Of a stretch of 64,000 nucleotides of DNA, positions 20,592 through 33,237 are shown in pieces (within the stretch, counting starts at the first letter, position 1; every line of letters starts with the position of its first letter). The position numbers and the translations under genes were made by a program. The notes under the pieces are model-generated. The model was given only the letters and a program-made list of their open reading frames with translations, had not been told where the DNA came from and did not search any database. The DNA comes from Pararobbsia silviterrae (GTDB lineage: Bacteria > Pseudomonadota > Gammaproteobacteria > Burkholderiales > Burkholderiaceae): positions 558,001-622,000 of the forward strand of contig NZ_RBZU01000001.1 in the NCBI RefSeq assembly GCF_003628125.1, written 5' to 3'.

Positions 20592-21464
20592 ATGACGACC
20601 GAACACAGTTTCATCCTGACGCTCTCGTGCGCCGACCGGCCCGGGATCGTCCACGCCGTCTCCGGCTTTCTCTTCGAACGCGGCGCGAACATTCTCGATT
20701 CCGCGCAATTCGGCGACCGGTACACGGGCGAATTCTTCATGCGCGTGCATTTCCAGCAGATCGGCGGTGACCCCGGCGAGCAGAAGCTGCGCGCCGATTT
20801 CGGCACGCTCGCCGAGACGTTCGGCATGCGCTGGCAGCTTCATGACGCGAACGTCAAGCCGCGCGTGCTGATCATGGTCTCGAAGATCGGTCACTGTCTC
20901 AACGACTTGCTGTTCCGTCATCGGACCGGACAACTGCCGATCGAGATCGCCGCGATCGTCTCGAACCACAAGGACTTCTATCAGCTCGCCGCGAGCTACA
21001 ACGTCCCGTTCCATCATTTCCCGCTCGCCGCGGGTGCGCCCGAGTCGGCGAAGGCCGCTCAGGAAGCCAAGATCATCGAGATCGTCGACGCCGAAGCGAT
21101 CGATCTCGTCGTGCTCGCGCGCTACATGCAGATCCTTTCTCCTGCGCTATGCAAGAGGCTCGAAGGCCGCGCGATCAATATCCATCACTCGTTCCTGCCG
21201 AGCTTCAAGGGCGCGAAGCCGTACTACCAGGCGTTCGATCGCGGCGTGAAGCTGATCGGCGCGACCGCGCATTACGTGACGGGCGATCTCGACGAAGGTC
21301 CGATCATCGAGCAGGAGGTCGAGCGCGTCGACCACGGCATGGACCCCGAGCAATTGACCGCGATCGGCCGCGATGTCGAGTGCGTGACGCTCGCGCGCGC
21401 GGTCAAGTGGCATGTCGAACACCGCATCGTGCTCAACGGTCACAAGACGGTCGTGTTCCGGTAA
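20592..21464 (+). CDS. purU: Formyltetrahydrofolate deformylase
   Basis: Hydrolyses 10-formyltetrahydrofolate to formate and tetrahydrofolate, balancing one-carbon pools. An N-terminal ACT domain (FILTLSCADRPGIVHAVSGFL) is followed by a formyltransferase-type domain with the catalytic residues in IEIAAIVSNHKDF, the INIHHSFLPSFKGAKPY block and VTGDLDEGPIIEQEV. Length 290 aa is normal. Placed 150 nt after the Nudix gene. Confidence 0.97.
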   Translation: MTTEHSFILTLSCADRPGIVHAVSGFLFERGANILDSAQFGDRYTGEFFMRVHFQQIGGDPGEQKLRADFGTLAETFGMRWQLHDANVKPRVLIMVSKIGHCLNDLLFRHRTGQLPIEIAAIVSNHKDFYQLAASYNVPFHHFPLAAGAPESAKAAQEAKIIEIVDAEAIDLVVLARYMQILSPALCKRLEGRAINIHHSFLPSFKGAKPYYQAFDRGVKLIGATAHYVTGDLDEGPIIEQEVERVDHGMDPEQLTAIGRDVECVTLARAVKWHVEHRIVLNGHKTVVFR

Positions 21465-21587
21465 TGCGTTAAACGGGCGGGGGTCTGCAGGCGAGCGCAG
21501 ACGCCTCGACACAGATCGGGGGCGAGGCGATCGCGTGGCCGGCATTTTGCCGGTGTTCGCGATCCGCCACGGCGCGCGCCGCGGCGC

Positions 21588-22739
21588 TCAGACGAGCTGC
21601 GCGACGATCAGCTCGCGCTTGATGTACGCGTAGAAGATCGGCGCGGCGATGACGCCCGGGATCCCGAATGTCGCTTCCATGACGAGCATCGCGATCAGCA
21701 GCTCCCATGCGCGCGCCTCGATTTCGCCGCCGATGATGCGTGCGTTGAGGAAGTATTCGAGCTTGTGGATCGCGACGAGGAAGGCGAGCGACGCGATCGC
21801 GACGGGCAGACTGACCGACATCGAGATCACGAGAATCGCCGTGTTCGAGATCAGATTGCCGATAACGGGCAGCAGACCGACGACGAATGCGAGCAACACG
21901 AGCGTCTTCGACAACGGCAGATACGTGTGAAACAGCGGTAGCGCGACGAGCAGATAGAGGCCCGTGAACACGGCGTTGATGAACGAGATCTTGACCTGCG
22001 CGAAGACGATGCGGCGGAACGCGTCCGAGAAGCGCGAGGCGCGCGCCGCGAGCGCCGCCGTCAGCGGTAGTTTTTGACCGCGGCACGACGCGACGCTGAT
22101 CGCGATCATCGCGCCGAGAATCATGCCGATCACGATATGCGTGAGCGTGCGCGCGATGCTGATGCTGCCTTGCTGCAGATCGACCATGTGCTTGCGCGCG
22201 TACTCGAACACCATATTGCGCATATCGTCGTGGTCGACGGGAATATAGACCTGTGCCCATTCGGGCAGACGCGCGCGCGCGCCGTCGAGGATGCTGCTGA
22301 GTTGCGCAACGAGCACTTGGGCGTTGGGGATCACCCGTTCGACATGATCGACGGTGCCGATGATCGCGGCGGTCAGCAGGCCGATGATGGCCACGGACAG
22401 CAGCACGACCGAGATCCAGAGTGAGCGCCGGCTCGACAAGCGCCGTTCGAGCAGCGGCGCCGTGATCAGAATCAACTGGTAGACGAGCAGACCGGCGAGC
22501 ACGCCCGACAGCAGATGCAGCACGAGAATCGCGACGAGCGCGATCGCGGCGATCAGGAAACTCGCGATTTCGACCTTCGTATAAGTGACCGGCTCGCGAT
22601 TGATGGCGCGCAACTGGCGCGCGTTCATGCGCCGTTCGGGCGACAGGCCTGGCCGTACGACCTGCGCGCCCGGGCCCCGGTCCTGAGACGCTGGGCGGTC
22701 CTGCCTGTCTTTGCGGGCATCGTGCGCCTGACGTGACAT
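21588..22739 (-). CDS. AI-2E (PerM) family membrane protein
   Basis: A 383-aa permease-like protein with about eight membrane segments: a first cluster at residues 55–110, a periplasmic helical stretch (VERVIPNAQVLVAQLSSILD), and a C-terminal membrane half with FVVGLLPVIGNLISNTAILV and ATFGIPGVIAAPIFYAYIKREL. The family includes transporters proposed for autoinducer-2, Na+/H+ and unknown solutes, so the substrate is open. The first 50 residues are charged and cytosolic. I use the ATG at 22739; it ends convergently with purU. Confidence 0.85.
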   Translation of the reverse strand: MSRQAHDARKDRQDRPASQDRGPGAQVVRPGLSPERRMNARQLRAINREPVTYTKVEIASFLIAAIALVAILVLHLLSGVLAGLLVYQLILITAPLLERRLSSRRSLWISVVLLSVAIIGLLTAAIIGTVDHVERVIPNAQVLVAQLSSILDGARARLPEWAQVYIPVDHDDMRNMVFEYARKHMVDLQQGSISIARTLTHIVIGMILGAMIAISVASCRGQKLPLTAALAARASRFSDAFRRIVFAQVKISFINAVFTGLYLLVALPLFHTYLPLSKTLVLLAFVVGLLPVIGNLISNTAILVISMSVSLPVAIASLAFLVAIHKLEYFLNARIIGGEIEARAWELLIAMLVMEATFGIPGVIAAPIFYAYIKRELIVAQLV

Positions 22740-22855
22740 CGCGTACTCTCCGCGGACGCCGATCGGCATCCAGTCCAAACCCATCAATCTTCGCAGGCCG
22801 CGAGGCCTGCGCCTTGCCCGCGCGCCCAAGCGGCGCGCGCGCCGAACCCCCGTCG

Positions 22856-25741
<2,886 letters not shown>

Positions 25742-25838
25742 GTCCTGCCGAAAGTAGGGGGGGCCAAACCTGCTACTATAGCGACTTTTGCGGCGAGCCG
25801 ATCGGCCCGCCCGTCGCGGTCCCACCTCGGTATTCCCC

Positions 25839-27065
25839 ATGTCTCAAACGACGTTCACGCCCCAGGCCGCATCGCGGATGAGCCCTCAGGAAGTCCGTTC
25901 GAGCGCGTCGCTGGCCGCGGTGATCGGGCTGCGCATGCTCGGTCTGTTCATGATCATCCCGGTTTTCACGATCTACGCGCGCACGGTGCCCGGCGGCGAG
26001 AACGCGACGACGGTCGGTATCGCGATCGGGATCTACGGATTCGTCCAGGCGCTGTTCTACATTCCGTACGGCTCGTTGTCCGATTTTCTCGGGCGCAAGG
26101 TCGTGATCGCGATCGGGCTCGCGATCTTCGCGGTCGGCAGCGTGGTCGCGGCGCTCGCGCACGATATGAACGGCCTGATCGTCGGACGTGCGATCCAGGG
26201 GCTCGGCGCGGTTTCGTCGGCCGTCATCGCGTTTGTCGCCGATCTGACGAGCGAGGCGAACCGGACCAAGGCGATGGCGATGGTCGGCGGTTTCATCGGC
26301 ATTTCGTACGCGATCGCGATCGTGTCGGCGCCCGTGCTGTTCGGATGGATCGGCATGTCGGGCATCTTCATGCTGATCGCGGCGCTCGCGGTGCTCGCGA
26401 TCGCCGTCGTGATCTGGATCGTGCCGACGCCCGATGCGCGGCCCGTGCATCGCAAGGCGCCGTTTTCGACGGTGTTGCGCAACGTCGAGTTGCTGCGTCT
26501 GAACGTCGGCGTGTTCGCGCTGCATGCGACGCAGATCGCGTTGTTCGTCGTGATTCCGCGTGCGCTCGTCGCGGCGGGGCTGCCCGTCGCGCATCACTGG
26601 CAGATGTATCTGCCGGTCATGGGCCTGACGTTCGTGCTGATGGTGCCCGCGGTCATCGTCGCCGAGAAATACGGCAAGATGAAGCCCGTCTTGCTCGGTG
26701 CGATCGCGCTGCTTCTGCTCGGGCAGGTCTTGCTCGCGGCGGAGCCGCATACGCTGTGGCTCGTGGCGACGTTCCTGTTCATCTACTTCCTGGGCTTCAA
26801 TATTCTCGAAGCGTGTCAGCCGTCGCTCGTCTCGAAGCTCGCACCGGGCGAACGCAAGGGGGCGGCGATGGGCGTGTACAACACGACGCAGTCGCTCGGC
26901 TATGCGGTGGGCGGCGCCGGAGGCGGCTGGGTGCTCGCGCATTGGAACGCGAACGCCGTGTTCGGGGCCTGCTCAGTCCTCGTTTTCGTGTGGCTTATAA
27001 TCGCTGCCGGCATGGCGCCGCCGCCGCAACGCGGCCACGGCGGGGCCACGACGGGACAGCATTGA
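25839..27065 (+). CDS. MFS transporter (YajR/NarK-like)
   Basis: A 408-aa major-facilitator protein with twelve predicted membrane spans. The loop 2-3 motif is [13 protein letters not shown], and the second-half motif is [29 protein letters not shown]. Substrate unknown; MFS genes at this position between uvrA and ssb are widespread in Burkholderiaceae. The ATG at 25839 is chosen because the preceding 17 codons are Arg/Pro-rich and overlap the promoter region shared with uvrA. Confidence 0.9.
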   Translation: MSQTTFTPQAASRMSPQEVRSSASLAAVIGLRMLGLFMIIPVFTIYARTVPGGENATTVGIAIGIYGFVQALFYIPYGSLSDFLGRKVVIAIGLAIFAVGSVVAALAHDMNGLIVGRAIQGLGAVSSAVIAFVADLTSEANRTKAMAMVGGFIGISYAIAIVSAPVLFGWIGMSGIFMLIAALAVLAIAVVIWIVPTPDARPVHRKAPFSTVLRNVELLRLNVGVFALHATQIALFVVIPRALVAAGLPVAHHWQMYLPVMGLTFVLMVPAVIVAEKYGKMKPVLLGAIALLLLGQVLLAAEPHTLWLVATFLFIYFLGFNILEACQPSLVSKLAPGERKGAAMGVYNTTQSLGYAVGGAGGGWVLAHWNANAVFGACSVLVFVWLIIAAGMAPPPQRGHGGATTGQH

Positions 27066-27237
27066 CATCTCCTGCCGCGACGGTGTGTCGCGCGCTTGGC
27101 GGGACAGTTCGGAAAGTTCAGTTCAGAGCGGATCAGCAGCCGCCCCCGCGATGGCGGGAGGGTGTCGAATCGGCCGACCGGCCGAATCGACGTGCGGCAA
27201 TCTACGGGATAGCGTTAAGGCATTCAGAGGAGAAATC

Positions 27238-27783
27238 ATGGCATCCGTCAACAAAGTCATTCTGGTCGGCAACCTGGGTGCGGACCCCGAAACGCGGTAT
27301 CTGCCGAGCGGCGATGCCGTGACCAATGTGCGGCTCGCGACGACCGACCGGTTCAAGGACAAGGCGTCGGGCGACATGAAGGAAATGACCGAGTGGCATC
27401 GTGTCGCGTTCTTCGGCCGTCTTGCCGAGATCGCGGGCGAGTACCTGAAGAAGGGATCGTCGGTGTATGTCGAAGGCCGGATCCGCACGCGCAAGTGGAC
27501 GGATCAGTCGGGACAGGAACGGTATTCGACCGAGATCGTCGGCGAGCAGATGCAGATGCTCGGCGGCCGCGGCGGCATGGGCGGCGGCGGTGGCGGCGAT
27601 GAAGGCGGTTATAGCCGCGAGCCGATGGAGTCGCGCGGCGGTGGCGGCGGCGGTTCGCGCGGCGGCGCGTCGGGCGGCGGCGGTCGTGCCGCGTCGGGCG
27701 GTGGTGGCGGATCGGGCGGCGGCCGGTCGAATGCGCCGGCAAGCGGCGGGTTCGATGAGATGGATGACGATATTCCGTTCTAG
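27238..27783 (+). CDS. ssb: Single-stranded DNA-binding protein
   Basis: Coats single-stranded DNA in replication, repair and recombination. The OB fold occupies residues 1–110 ([42 protein letters not shown]), followed by a very glycine-rich linker of about 60 residues and the acidic tip DDDIPF that recruits partner proteins. AGGAGA precedes the ATG. A strong hairpin-plus-T terminator follows 30 nt after the stop. Confidence 0.97.
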   Translation: MASVNKVILVGNLGADPETRYLPSGDAVTNVRLATTDRFKDKASGDMKEMTEWHRVAFFGRLAEIAGEYLKKGSSVYVEGRIRTRKWTDQSGQERYSTEIVGEQMQMLGGRGGMGGGGGGDEGGYSREPMESRGGGGGGSRGGASGGGGRAASGGGGGSGGGRSNAPASGGFDEMDDDIPF

Positions 27784-27812
27784 GAAACAGTCGTACGCAA
27801 AGTGTGAATTCA

Positions 27813-27870
27813 GGGCTGAAACTGACGCGTAATCGGTAGGTTATGCGAATGGTTTCAGCCCTTTTCTTTT
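27813..27870 (+). terminator. Terminator after ssb
   Basis: Inverted repeat GGGCTGAAAC (27813–27822) / GTTTCAGCCC (27852–27861) with a 29-nt loop, followed directly by TTTTCTTTTT. Its distal arm overlaps the last codons of the convergent oxygenase gene. Confidence 0.75.
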
Positions 27871-28847
27871 TCGACCTCGACCTCGACCGCGGTCGCCCGA
27901 TGCCGCTCCGCGATATAAGCGCCCGCGGTGCACGCGTCCGGCGCGACGTCCTCGCCGCGGCATGACGGCACGCGCTCGATGATCGCGTCATAGCGGGGAT
28001 CGAAGAAAAACGCGATCGAGTACCGATCCGTCCGCGCAGCGGACGTTTTGACGCGATGCAATGTCGATCGGTATCGATTGCCGGTCCACATCGCGAGGAG
28101 GTCGCCGATGTTGACGATCAACGTATCGGGCAGCGGCGGCGCCTGGATCCACACACCGTCGACGTTCCGCACCTCGAGTCCGCCGACCTCGTCCTGCGCG
28201 AGGATCGTGATGCCGCCCCAGTCCGTGTGCGCTCCCGCGCCGATCTGATTCATCAACGCATGATCGGGATGCGGCGGGTATTTGAGCAGACGCACCGTCG
28301 TCATCGGATCCGCGTAATACGGCTCGAAGAAATCGTCGCGCAGTTCGAGCGACAACGCGATCGCACGCATCACGCGCAGACCGAGCGACACCATCGCATC
28401 CGCATAACGCCCCATGCTCGTCGCCATCTCGGGCTTGCCGCGGGGCCATTGATTCGGTCCGTAGGTCGGCAGTCCGCGACCGTATAGCGGATGATCGCGC
28501 GCGGGCTCGGGACCGTAGCGAAAGCTCTCCTTGAGATCGGGCGGCGAGCCGTCGTCGAGCCGCTGCGTCGCGGCCGGCTCGTATCCGCGTTTTGCGGCAG
28601 AGCGGGATTGCGCGATCTCCATTTTCACGTCGAGCGGAAGATCGAATAGTTCGCGAGCCAGCGCGTACTGCGTATCGAAGACCGCGCGCGGCACGCCGTG
28701 ATTTCTCACGTAGAAAAAGCCGATGTTCCGGCATGCGTCGCGGATCTGCGCGGCAAGCGTCAGGCGCGCATCGCGCGACTCGTCGAGCAGCGACAAATCG
28801 ACAATGGGCAGCGCGCTGACCGATTGAGGCGGGGTGTAGGGAATCAT
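27855..28847 (-). CDS. 2-oxoglutarate/Fe(II) oxygenase, isopenicillin-N-synthase-like
   Basis: A 330-aa protein with the DIOX-N domain (LPIVDLSLLDES...GFFYVRNHGVP) and the Fe/2OG jellyroll. The iron triad is His207-x-Asp209 in HTDWGG and His264 in STLHRV; the 2OG-binding RxS is at 275–277 (RYS). It should hydroxylate or desaturate a small molecule; thymine- or xanthine-type base hydroxylases belong to the wider superfamily. It is the last gene of the nine-gene minus-strand operon with a hydantoinase and an ABC importer, so the substrate is probably that of the operon. The ATG at 28847 starts the conserved part; longer frames upstream are unsupported. Confidence 0.85.
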   Translation of the reverse strand: MIPYTPPQSVSALPIVDLSLLDESRDARLTLAAQIRDACRNIGFFYVRNHGVPRAVFDTQYALARELFDLPLDVKMEIAQSRSAAKRGYEPAATQRLDDGSPPDLKESFRYGPEPARDHPLYGRGLPTYGPNQWPRGKPEMATSMGRYADAMVSLGLRVMRAIALSLELRDDFFEPYYADPMTTVRLLKYPPHPDHALMNQIGAGAHTDWGGITILAQDEVGGLEVRNVDGVWIQAPPLPDTLIVNIGDLLAMWTGNRYRSTLHRVKTSAARTDRYSIAFFFDPRYDAIIERVPSCRGEDVAPDACTAGAYIAERHRATAVEVEVEKEKG

Positions 28848-29009
28848 GGTTTTCACAGACGCCAAGCCCCGCGCCGAAGCCGCGGTGCATGAATGAACGA
28901 TGCCGGGTTCGACGCGCGTGACCGCATGCGTCGACGTCATCAAAGACCAGGGCACGATGAGCGCGATCATGACCCGACCGTGACCCGATCACGACCGTGT
29001 CTGTGACCA

Positions 29010-29049
<40 letters not shown>

Positions 29050-29052
29050 CGA

Positions 29053-30114
29053 TCAGGGCGTGAGCTTGAAGATGCGCGCGTCGCGCGCGGGCAGAAAGGC
29101 GCGATCGAAGATGCGCTCGGGCTGCGGTTTGTTCGGCAAGCCGAGCGCGCCGACGACGATATCGATGCTTTGCGCGAGGCGTCGGTCGTCGACATCGCCA
29201 AGACCGAGCGTCGCGACCTCGGGGCTGCTCATATCGTTGGCGAGCGTGAACAGCAGCTTTTGCTTTTCGAGGTCCGTATTGAGGATCGGTTCGCGCTGCA
29301 CGAGATGGCGCACGCCCTCGTCGGGGTCGGCGATCACGTCCTTGATCGCATGATTGAGCGCGCGGACAAACCCGCGCACGGCGTCGGGATGCGCCGCGAT
29401 AAACGGCTGCGAGAAAAACACCGTATTCGCGTACAGGTTCATGCCGTTGTCGCGAAAGCGAATAAAACGAATCGTCTTCGACGGATCCGCGCCCATGGCC
29501 TTTTCGGCAAACGTGAACGTCGTCACATAGGTCGAAGCCGCGTCGATCTGGCCGCGTTCGAGCAACTGAGCCGACAGATTCGGCGCGATATTGACGATCT
29601 TCACGCGCGACGCATCGATGTGATTGATGCTCGCAAGTGCCGGAAACAGCTTGAGCGCGGCATCGTTGACGGCGCCGCCGACGGTCTTGCCTTCGAGATC
29701 ATGCAGCGTCTTGATCGGCCCCGACGCCTTGACGGCAAACGCGAACGGCGCAACGTTGTAGAGCGTGAACACACCGACCGGCGCGGCGTCCGGATGCGTC
29801 GCGGCGAGCTCGATCAACGCGTTCAGATCGCCGAAGCCCGCATCGTATGAACCGTTGGCGACTTTCGGAATCGAGCCGGCCGACCCGTCACCTTGGTCGA
29901 ACGACACGTCGAGACCTTCCGCGGCGAAATAGCCTTTGTCGAGCGCCACGAAAAACCACGCCTGCGGTCCCTCGTACTTCCAGTTCAGAATGAATTTGAT
30001 CGGCGTCGCGGCAAAGGCCTGCGACGACAACGCGAATCCGATGAGGCCGGCGAACCACACCGTGTAGCGGATCCAGCGGCGCAACAACGCGATGCGATGC
30101 AATGCGAAAGTCAT
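29053..30114 (-). CDS. NMT1/THI5-like ABC substrate-binding protein
   Basis: Periplasmic solute receptor of a nitrate/sulfonate/thiamine-precursor-type ABC importer. A signal peptide of about 35 residues ends SSQAFA, then the NMT1 fold begins TPIKFILNWKYEGPQAWFFVALDKGYF, typical of receptors for pyrimidine precursors and aromatic or sulfonate ligands. Length 353 aa. Permease and ATPase lie upstream in the same operon, separated by the LOG and DUF3830 genes. NMT1 family membership favours a heterocyclic or pyrimidine-like ligand, but this is inference. Confidence 0.87.
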   Translation of the reverse strand: MTFALHRIALLRRWIRYTVWFAGLIGFALSSQAFAATPIKFILNWKYEGPQAWFFVALDKGYFAAEGLDVSFDQGDGSAGSIPKVANGSYDAGFGDLNALIELAATHPDAAPVGVFTLYNVAPFAFAVKASGPIKTLHDLEGKTVGGAVNDAALKLFPALASINHIDASRVKIVNIAPNLSAQLLERGQIDAASTYVTTFTFAEKAMGADPSKTIRFIRFRDNGMNLYANTVFFSQPFIAAHPDAVRGFVRALNHAIKDVIADPDEGVRHLVQREPILNTDLEKQKLLFTLANDMSSPEVATLGLGDVDDRRLAQSIDIVVGALGLPNKPQPERIFDRAFLPARDARIFKLTP

Positions 30115-30425
30115 GGTGATCCCTCGATGAGTCGATAAGTCGATGAGTCGATAAAAAGGATGTCGAACCGCCGGTCCGTGTCCGGGGCGCGTATGGCGTG
30201 AACGTCAGTCGGACGACGCTTCCGATGCGGCGCGCGTCGGCCGCTTCACCGCGGTCGAGCCGCGCGTGCGGACTCGAACGTGACTCGATGTGTCTCCGAG
30301 GCGGCACGGCGCGACGCGATATGCAAAACAAACAAGCGAGCCGCTCCCTCACGACCGCACGGGTCGCGTCGGTACGTCAGACATGCGATGGAAAAAGAGG
30401 CGTCGCCGACGCCCTCAGTCGAACG
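30115..30425. other. Spacer between DUF3830 gene and ABC binding-protein gene
   Basis: A 311-nt spacer inside the operon. It carries a direct double copy of TCGATGAGTCGATAAG/A at 30125–30156 just upstream of the binding-protein start and no supported gene. Its length leaves room for an internal promoter or mRNA-processing site, which would let the receptor be made in excess. Confidence 0.5.
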
Positions 30426-30854
30426 TCATGCTTCGAGCTCGAACAGAATCTCCTGCGCGCCGTGCCAGAGCACGCGCTTGCCGAGCTCGGGCAACTGCTC
30501 GCGCCCTTCGACGATCGTCATGAAGTGGTTGCCCGCGAGTTGTCCGAGCTTGCTCGAAAAGCAGCAGGATCCGTAAGCGAGCAGGATTTCGGTCTCGCTA
30601 TAGCCGCCCGGATGAAACAGGACGTCGCTGACCGACGGATGGCTCGTGTGATTCTCGAACCCGACGCGTTGCCCCTGATGTTCGAGCACGTAGTCGCCGA
30701 GCGGCACCCAGCACGCTTCGCCGCTCCAGCGAACGTGAATCAGATGCTGACGATACGGCAGCAGCGAAAGAAAAGCGCCGACGGTCTGCGCGGCGGCATC
30801 GTGCGTGACGGCGACGAACTTCAGTTCGCCGACCGTGATCTGGATTCGTGGCAT
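30426..30854 (-). CDS. DUF3830 family protein
   Basis: A 142-aa cytosolic protein with VRWSGEACWVPLGD and SETEILLAYGSCCFSSKLGQLAGNHF, which I recognise as the DUF3830 family (cyclophilin-like fold in a structural-genomics entry, as far as I recall). No catalytic function has been assigned to it. It lies between the LOG gene (49 nt) and the receptor gene of the ABC importer, so it belongs to the operon and may bind or act on the imported compound. The match is from memory of family motifs, so moderately sure. Confidence 0.75.
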   Translation of the reverse strand: MPRIQITVGELKFVAVTHDAAAQTVGAFLSLLPYRQHLIHVRWSGEACWVPLGDYVLEHQGQRVGFENHTSHPSVSDVLFHPGGYSETEILLAYGSCCFSSKLGQLAGNHFMTIVEGREQLPELGKRVLWHGAQEILFELEA

Positions 30855-30903
30855 CGTGATCCACCGTTAAAGAAGTATCGGGAGCAAGCATGTCGGAGCC
30901 GCA

Positions 30904-31506
30904 TCACGCATTCGGCTGACCGATCCACTTGGTGACGGTCGGCGCGCGCCACACCTCGAGCGCATCGAGGAGCGGCGCGGGACGACTGTCGAATACGGGC
31001 ATGCGCGCATGTTCGATTTTCATGAAGCCTTCATCGACCGCGTGGCCGAACATCTCGCGCAAGGGCCGGTAAAAGTCGAGCACGTCGAGCAGGCCGAAGG
31101 GCTTGCGATGCTCGCCGAGCTGGGCGAGCGTCGCGATTTCGAGCAGTTCCTCGAGCGTGCCGAAGCCGCCCGGCAACGCGACGAACGCATCCGCGAGATC
31201 GGCCATGCGCGCCTTTCGCGTGCGCATGTCGCCGACGATTTCGCTCGACGTCAAACCCGCATGCTGCTGGCCGCGCACGGACAGCGCCTGCGTGATGACG
31301 CCATGCGCTTTGCCGCCGTTCGCGAGCACCGCGTCCGCGACGACGCCCATCAGACCTTTGTCGGTCCCGCCGTACACGAGCTGCCAGCCGCGTCGCGCTA
31401 TCTCGGCGCCGGTCTCCCGGGCCGCGTTGCGATAGGCGTCGACGCGGCCGAAATTCGAGCCGCAGAACACCGCGATCGAATGAATGCTGTTGCGGGGTAC
31501 GGTCAT
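30904..31506 (-). CDS. LOG family (TIGR00730) nucleotide phosphoribohydrolase-like protein
   Basis: A 200-aa Rossmann protein with the LOG hallmarks R-K in MRTRKARM (Arg97, Lys98) and PGGFGTLEE at residues 112–120. Proven members split nucleoside 5'-monophosphates (cytokinin nucleotides, AMP, pyrimidine NMPs) into base and ribose 5-phosphate. The name lysine decarboxylase, often given to this family, is not correct. Its ATG overlaps the permease stop by 4 nt (ATGA). In this operon it could release a free base that the amidohydrolase then opens. Confidence 0.87.
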   Translation of the reverse strand: MTVPRNSIHSIAVFCGSNFGRVDAYRNAARETGAEIARRGWQLVYGGTDKGLMGVVADAVLANGGKAHGVITQALSVRGQQHAGLTSSEIVGDMRTRKARMADLADAFVALPGGFGTLEELLEIATLAQLGEHRKPFGLLDVLDFYRPLREMFGHAVDEGFMKIEHARMPVFDSRPAPLLDALEVWRAPTVTKWIGQPNA

Positions 31507-32288
31507 GAGAGGGCTCCTACGTCGATACGTCGTTGGGTCCATCCCGTCAGCCTGCTTTCGACCCAGGACGACAGGGCATAGAGTGCGACACCGAGTATCG
31601 CAAGCACGAACAGACCCGCGAAAACGAGCGGCACGTTGAAGTTGCCGCTCGCGATCATCATGATGTTGCCGATCCCCTTGTTCGATGCCACGGTCTCCGA
31701 GAGCACCGTGCCGACGAACGACAACGTGATCGCGATCTTCAGCGACGCGAACAAATACGGCAGCGATCGCGGGATGCCGACGTTTCTGAGGATATCGAAG
31801 TTCGATGCGCCGAGCACGCGCAGGACGTCTTCAAGCTCGGGCTCGGTCGCGGCGAGACCGGTTGCGACGTTGACGATGATCGGAAAGATGCTGATGCTCA
31901 TCGAGGTCAGGACGGCGGGAATCGTGCCCGCGCCGAACCAGACGACGAAGATCGGTACGACCGCGACCTTCGGAATGCTCGAAAACCCGACGAGCAGCGG
32001 ATAGGCTGCGTCGTACAGCACCTTCGACGCGCCGATCGCCACACCGATCACGACGCCGACGACCACGCTCAACGCGAAGCCGACGAGCGTGGTCATCAGC
32101 GTCTGCAGCGTGTCGGGCCACAGCACGGGCGTCTTGTCGATCATGACCGCGACGATCTGGGTGGGCCTCGGCAAGACGAGGTCGGACACATGCGCGAGCC
32201 GGCATACGCCTTCCCAGACGACAAAAAACGCGAACAGCACACCGAGCGACATCAGTTGCCTGCGCCATGCGATCGATGACGGATTCAT
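31503..32288 (-). CDS. ABC transporter permease, SsuC/TauC type
   Basis: A 261-aa inner-membrane permease with six spans and the EAA-type loop ELEDVLRVLGASNFDILRNVGIPRSLPYLFASLKIA near residue 170, which contacts the ATPase. The family imports nitrate, sulfonates, taurine or HMP-type precursors. Start ATG at 32288 overlaps the ATPase stop (ATGA), and its own stop overlaps the LOG start, so three genes are translationally linked. Confidence 0.92.
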   Translation of the reverse strand: MNPSSIAWRRQLMSLGVLFAFFVVWEGVCRLAHVSDLVLPRPTQIVAVMIDKTPVLWPDTLQTLMTTLVGFALSVVVGVVIGVAIGASKVLYDAAYPLLVGFSSIPKVAVVPIFVVWFGAGTIPAVLTSMSISIFPIIVNVATGLAATEPELEDVLRVLGASNFDILRNVGIPRSLPYLFASLKIAITLSFVGTVLSETVASNKGIGNIMMIASGNFNVPLVFAGLFVLAILGVALYALSSWVESRLTGWTQRRIDVGALS

Positions 32289-33145
32289 GCGCGTTCTCCC
32301 GCGAAGACATGCGACGCACGCGGCGCGCCGTCGGCTTGAACCTCGGACGGCGGCATGCGCGCATCGGCGATGCGCTGGCGCAGATGCTGAACGAGTTCGG
32401 ATCCCGCGCTCCCGTAAGTCGCGTCGAGGGTCCGCGGCCGGTCGAAGGGCACGGCGCGGTCTTCGAGTATGCGTCCCGGCCGCGCGCTCATCACGCAGAT
32501 CCGGTTCGCGAGATAAGCCGACTCGCGCAGATCGTGGGTCACGAGCACGACGGTCGGCCGCCGCGTCATCCAGAGCGATTGCATGATGTCCCAGACCTCT
32601 TCGCGCGTGAACTGATCGAGCGCGCCGAACGGTTCGTCGAGCAGCAGCAGATCCGGCTCGTGGATCAGCGCGCGGCACAACGACGCGCGTTGCAGCATGC
32701 CGCCCGACAATTGCCATGGACGCTTGTCGCCGAAGCCGGCCAGGCCGACTTGCGCAAGCAGCGCATCGGCGCGTTCAGCGAATTCGCCGGTGCGCTTCGC
32801 GCGATAGTCGTGCCGATACGGGGCGACGATCTTGAGCGGAATCGACACGTTGTCGCGTATCGACAGCCACGGCAGCATCGTCGGGTTCTGAAACGCGAGG
32901 CCGACGCGGGTGGCTTGCACGCCCGGCGCGCCGACTTCGCGCCCATCGACGATGACGCCGCCCGACGTAGGCCGGATCAGCCCGCCGAGCAGTTTGAGTA
33001 CGGTCGATTTGCCGCATCCGCTCGGACCGACGAGCGCGACGAAATCGCCGCGCGCGATCCGGAGATCCGTGCGGTCCAGCGCGACGGTGCCGCCGCCGTA
33101 TCGGACGCTGACGCCCGATAGTTCGATAAAGGGGCGCGTGTTCAC
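32285..33145 (-). CDS. ABC transporter ATPase, SsuB/TauB type
   Basis: ATPase of the importer. Walker A GPSGCGKST, Q-loop FQNPTMLPW, signature LSGGMLQRASL, Walker B LLLLDEPFGALD, switch His in VTHDLRESAYLA. The best start is GTG at 33145 (VNTRPFIELSGVSV), 286 aa, with GAGG about 10 nt upstream. The frame is open for another 57 codons upstream, but that part translates a 12-bp DNA repeat array and is unlike the family, so I leave it out. Confidence 0.9.
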   Translation of the reverse strand: MNTRPFIELSGVSVRYGGGTVALDRTDLRIARGDFVALVGPSGCGKSTVLKLLGGLIRPTSGGVIVDGREVGAPGVQATRVGLAFQNPTMLPWLSIRDNVSIPLKIVAPYRHDYRAKRTGEFAERADALLAQVGLAGFGDKRPWQLSGGMLQRASLCRALIHEPDLLLLDEPFGALDQFTREEVWDIMQSLWMTRRPTVVLVTHDLRESAYLANRICVMSARPGRILEDRAVPFDRPRTLDATYGSAGSELVQHLRQRIADARMPPSEVQADGAPRASHVFAGERA

Positions 33146-33237
33146 GTCGATGCCTCGTCGATCGGCGCATCCATCGTCGTGTGCACGCGGGGCCGCGCGT
33201 GCGTCCGTATGCGCATCTGCGCGTTCACGTGCGGGCT

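Noticed and set aside
25742-25838. LexA/SOS box between uvrA and the MFS gene
   Set aside because: No CTGT-N8-ACAG-like palindrome in the 97-nt spacer.
30904-31506. Lysine decarboxylase annotation for the LOG-family gene
   Set aside because: The PGGxGTxxE motif defines LOG phosphoribohydrolases; no PLP-dependent decarboxylase features are present.
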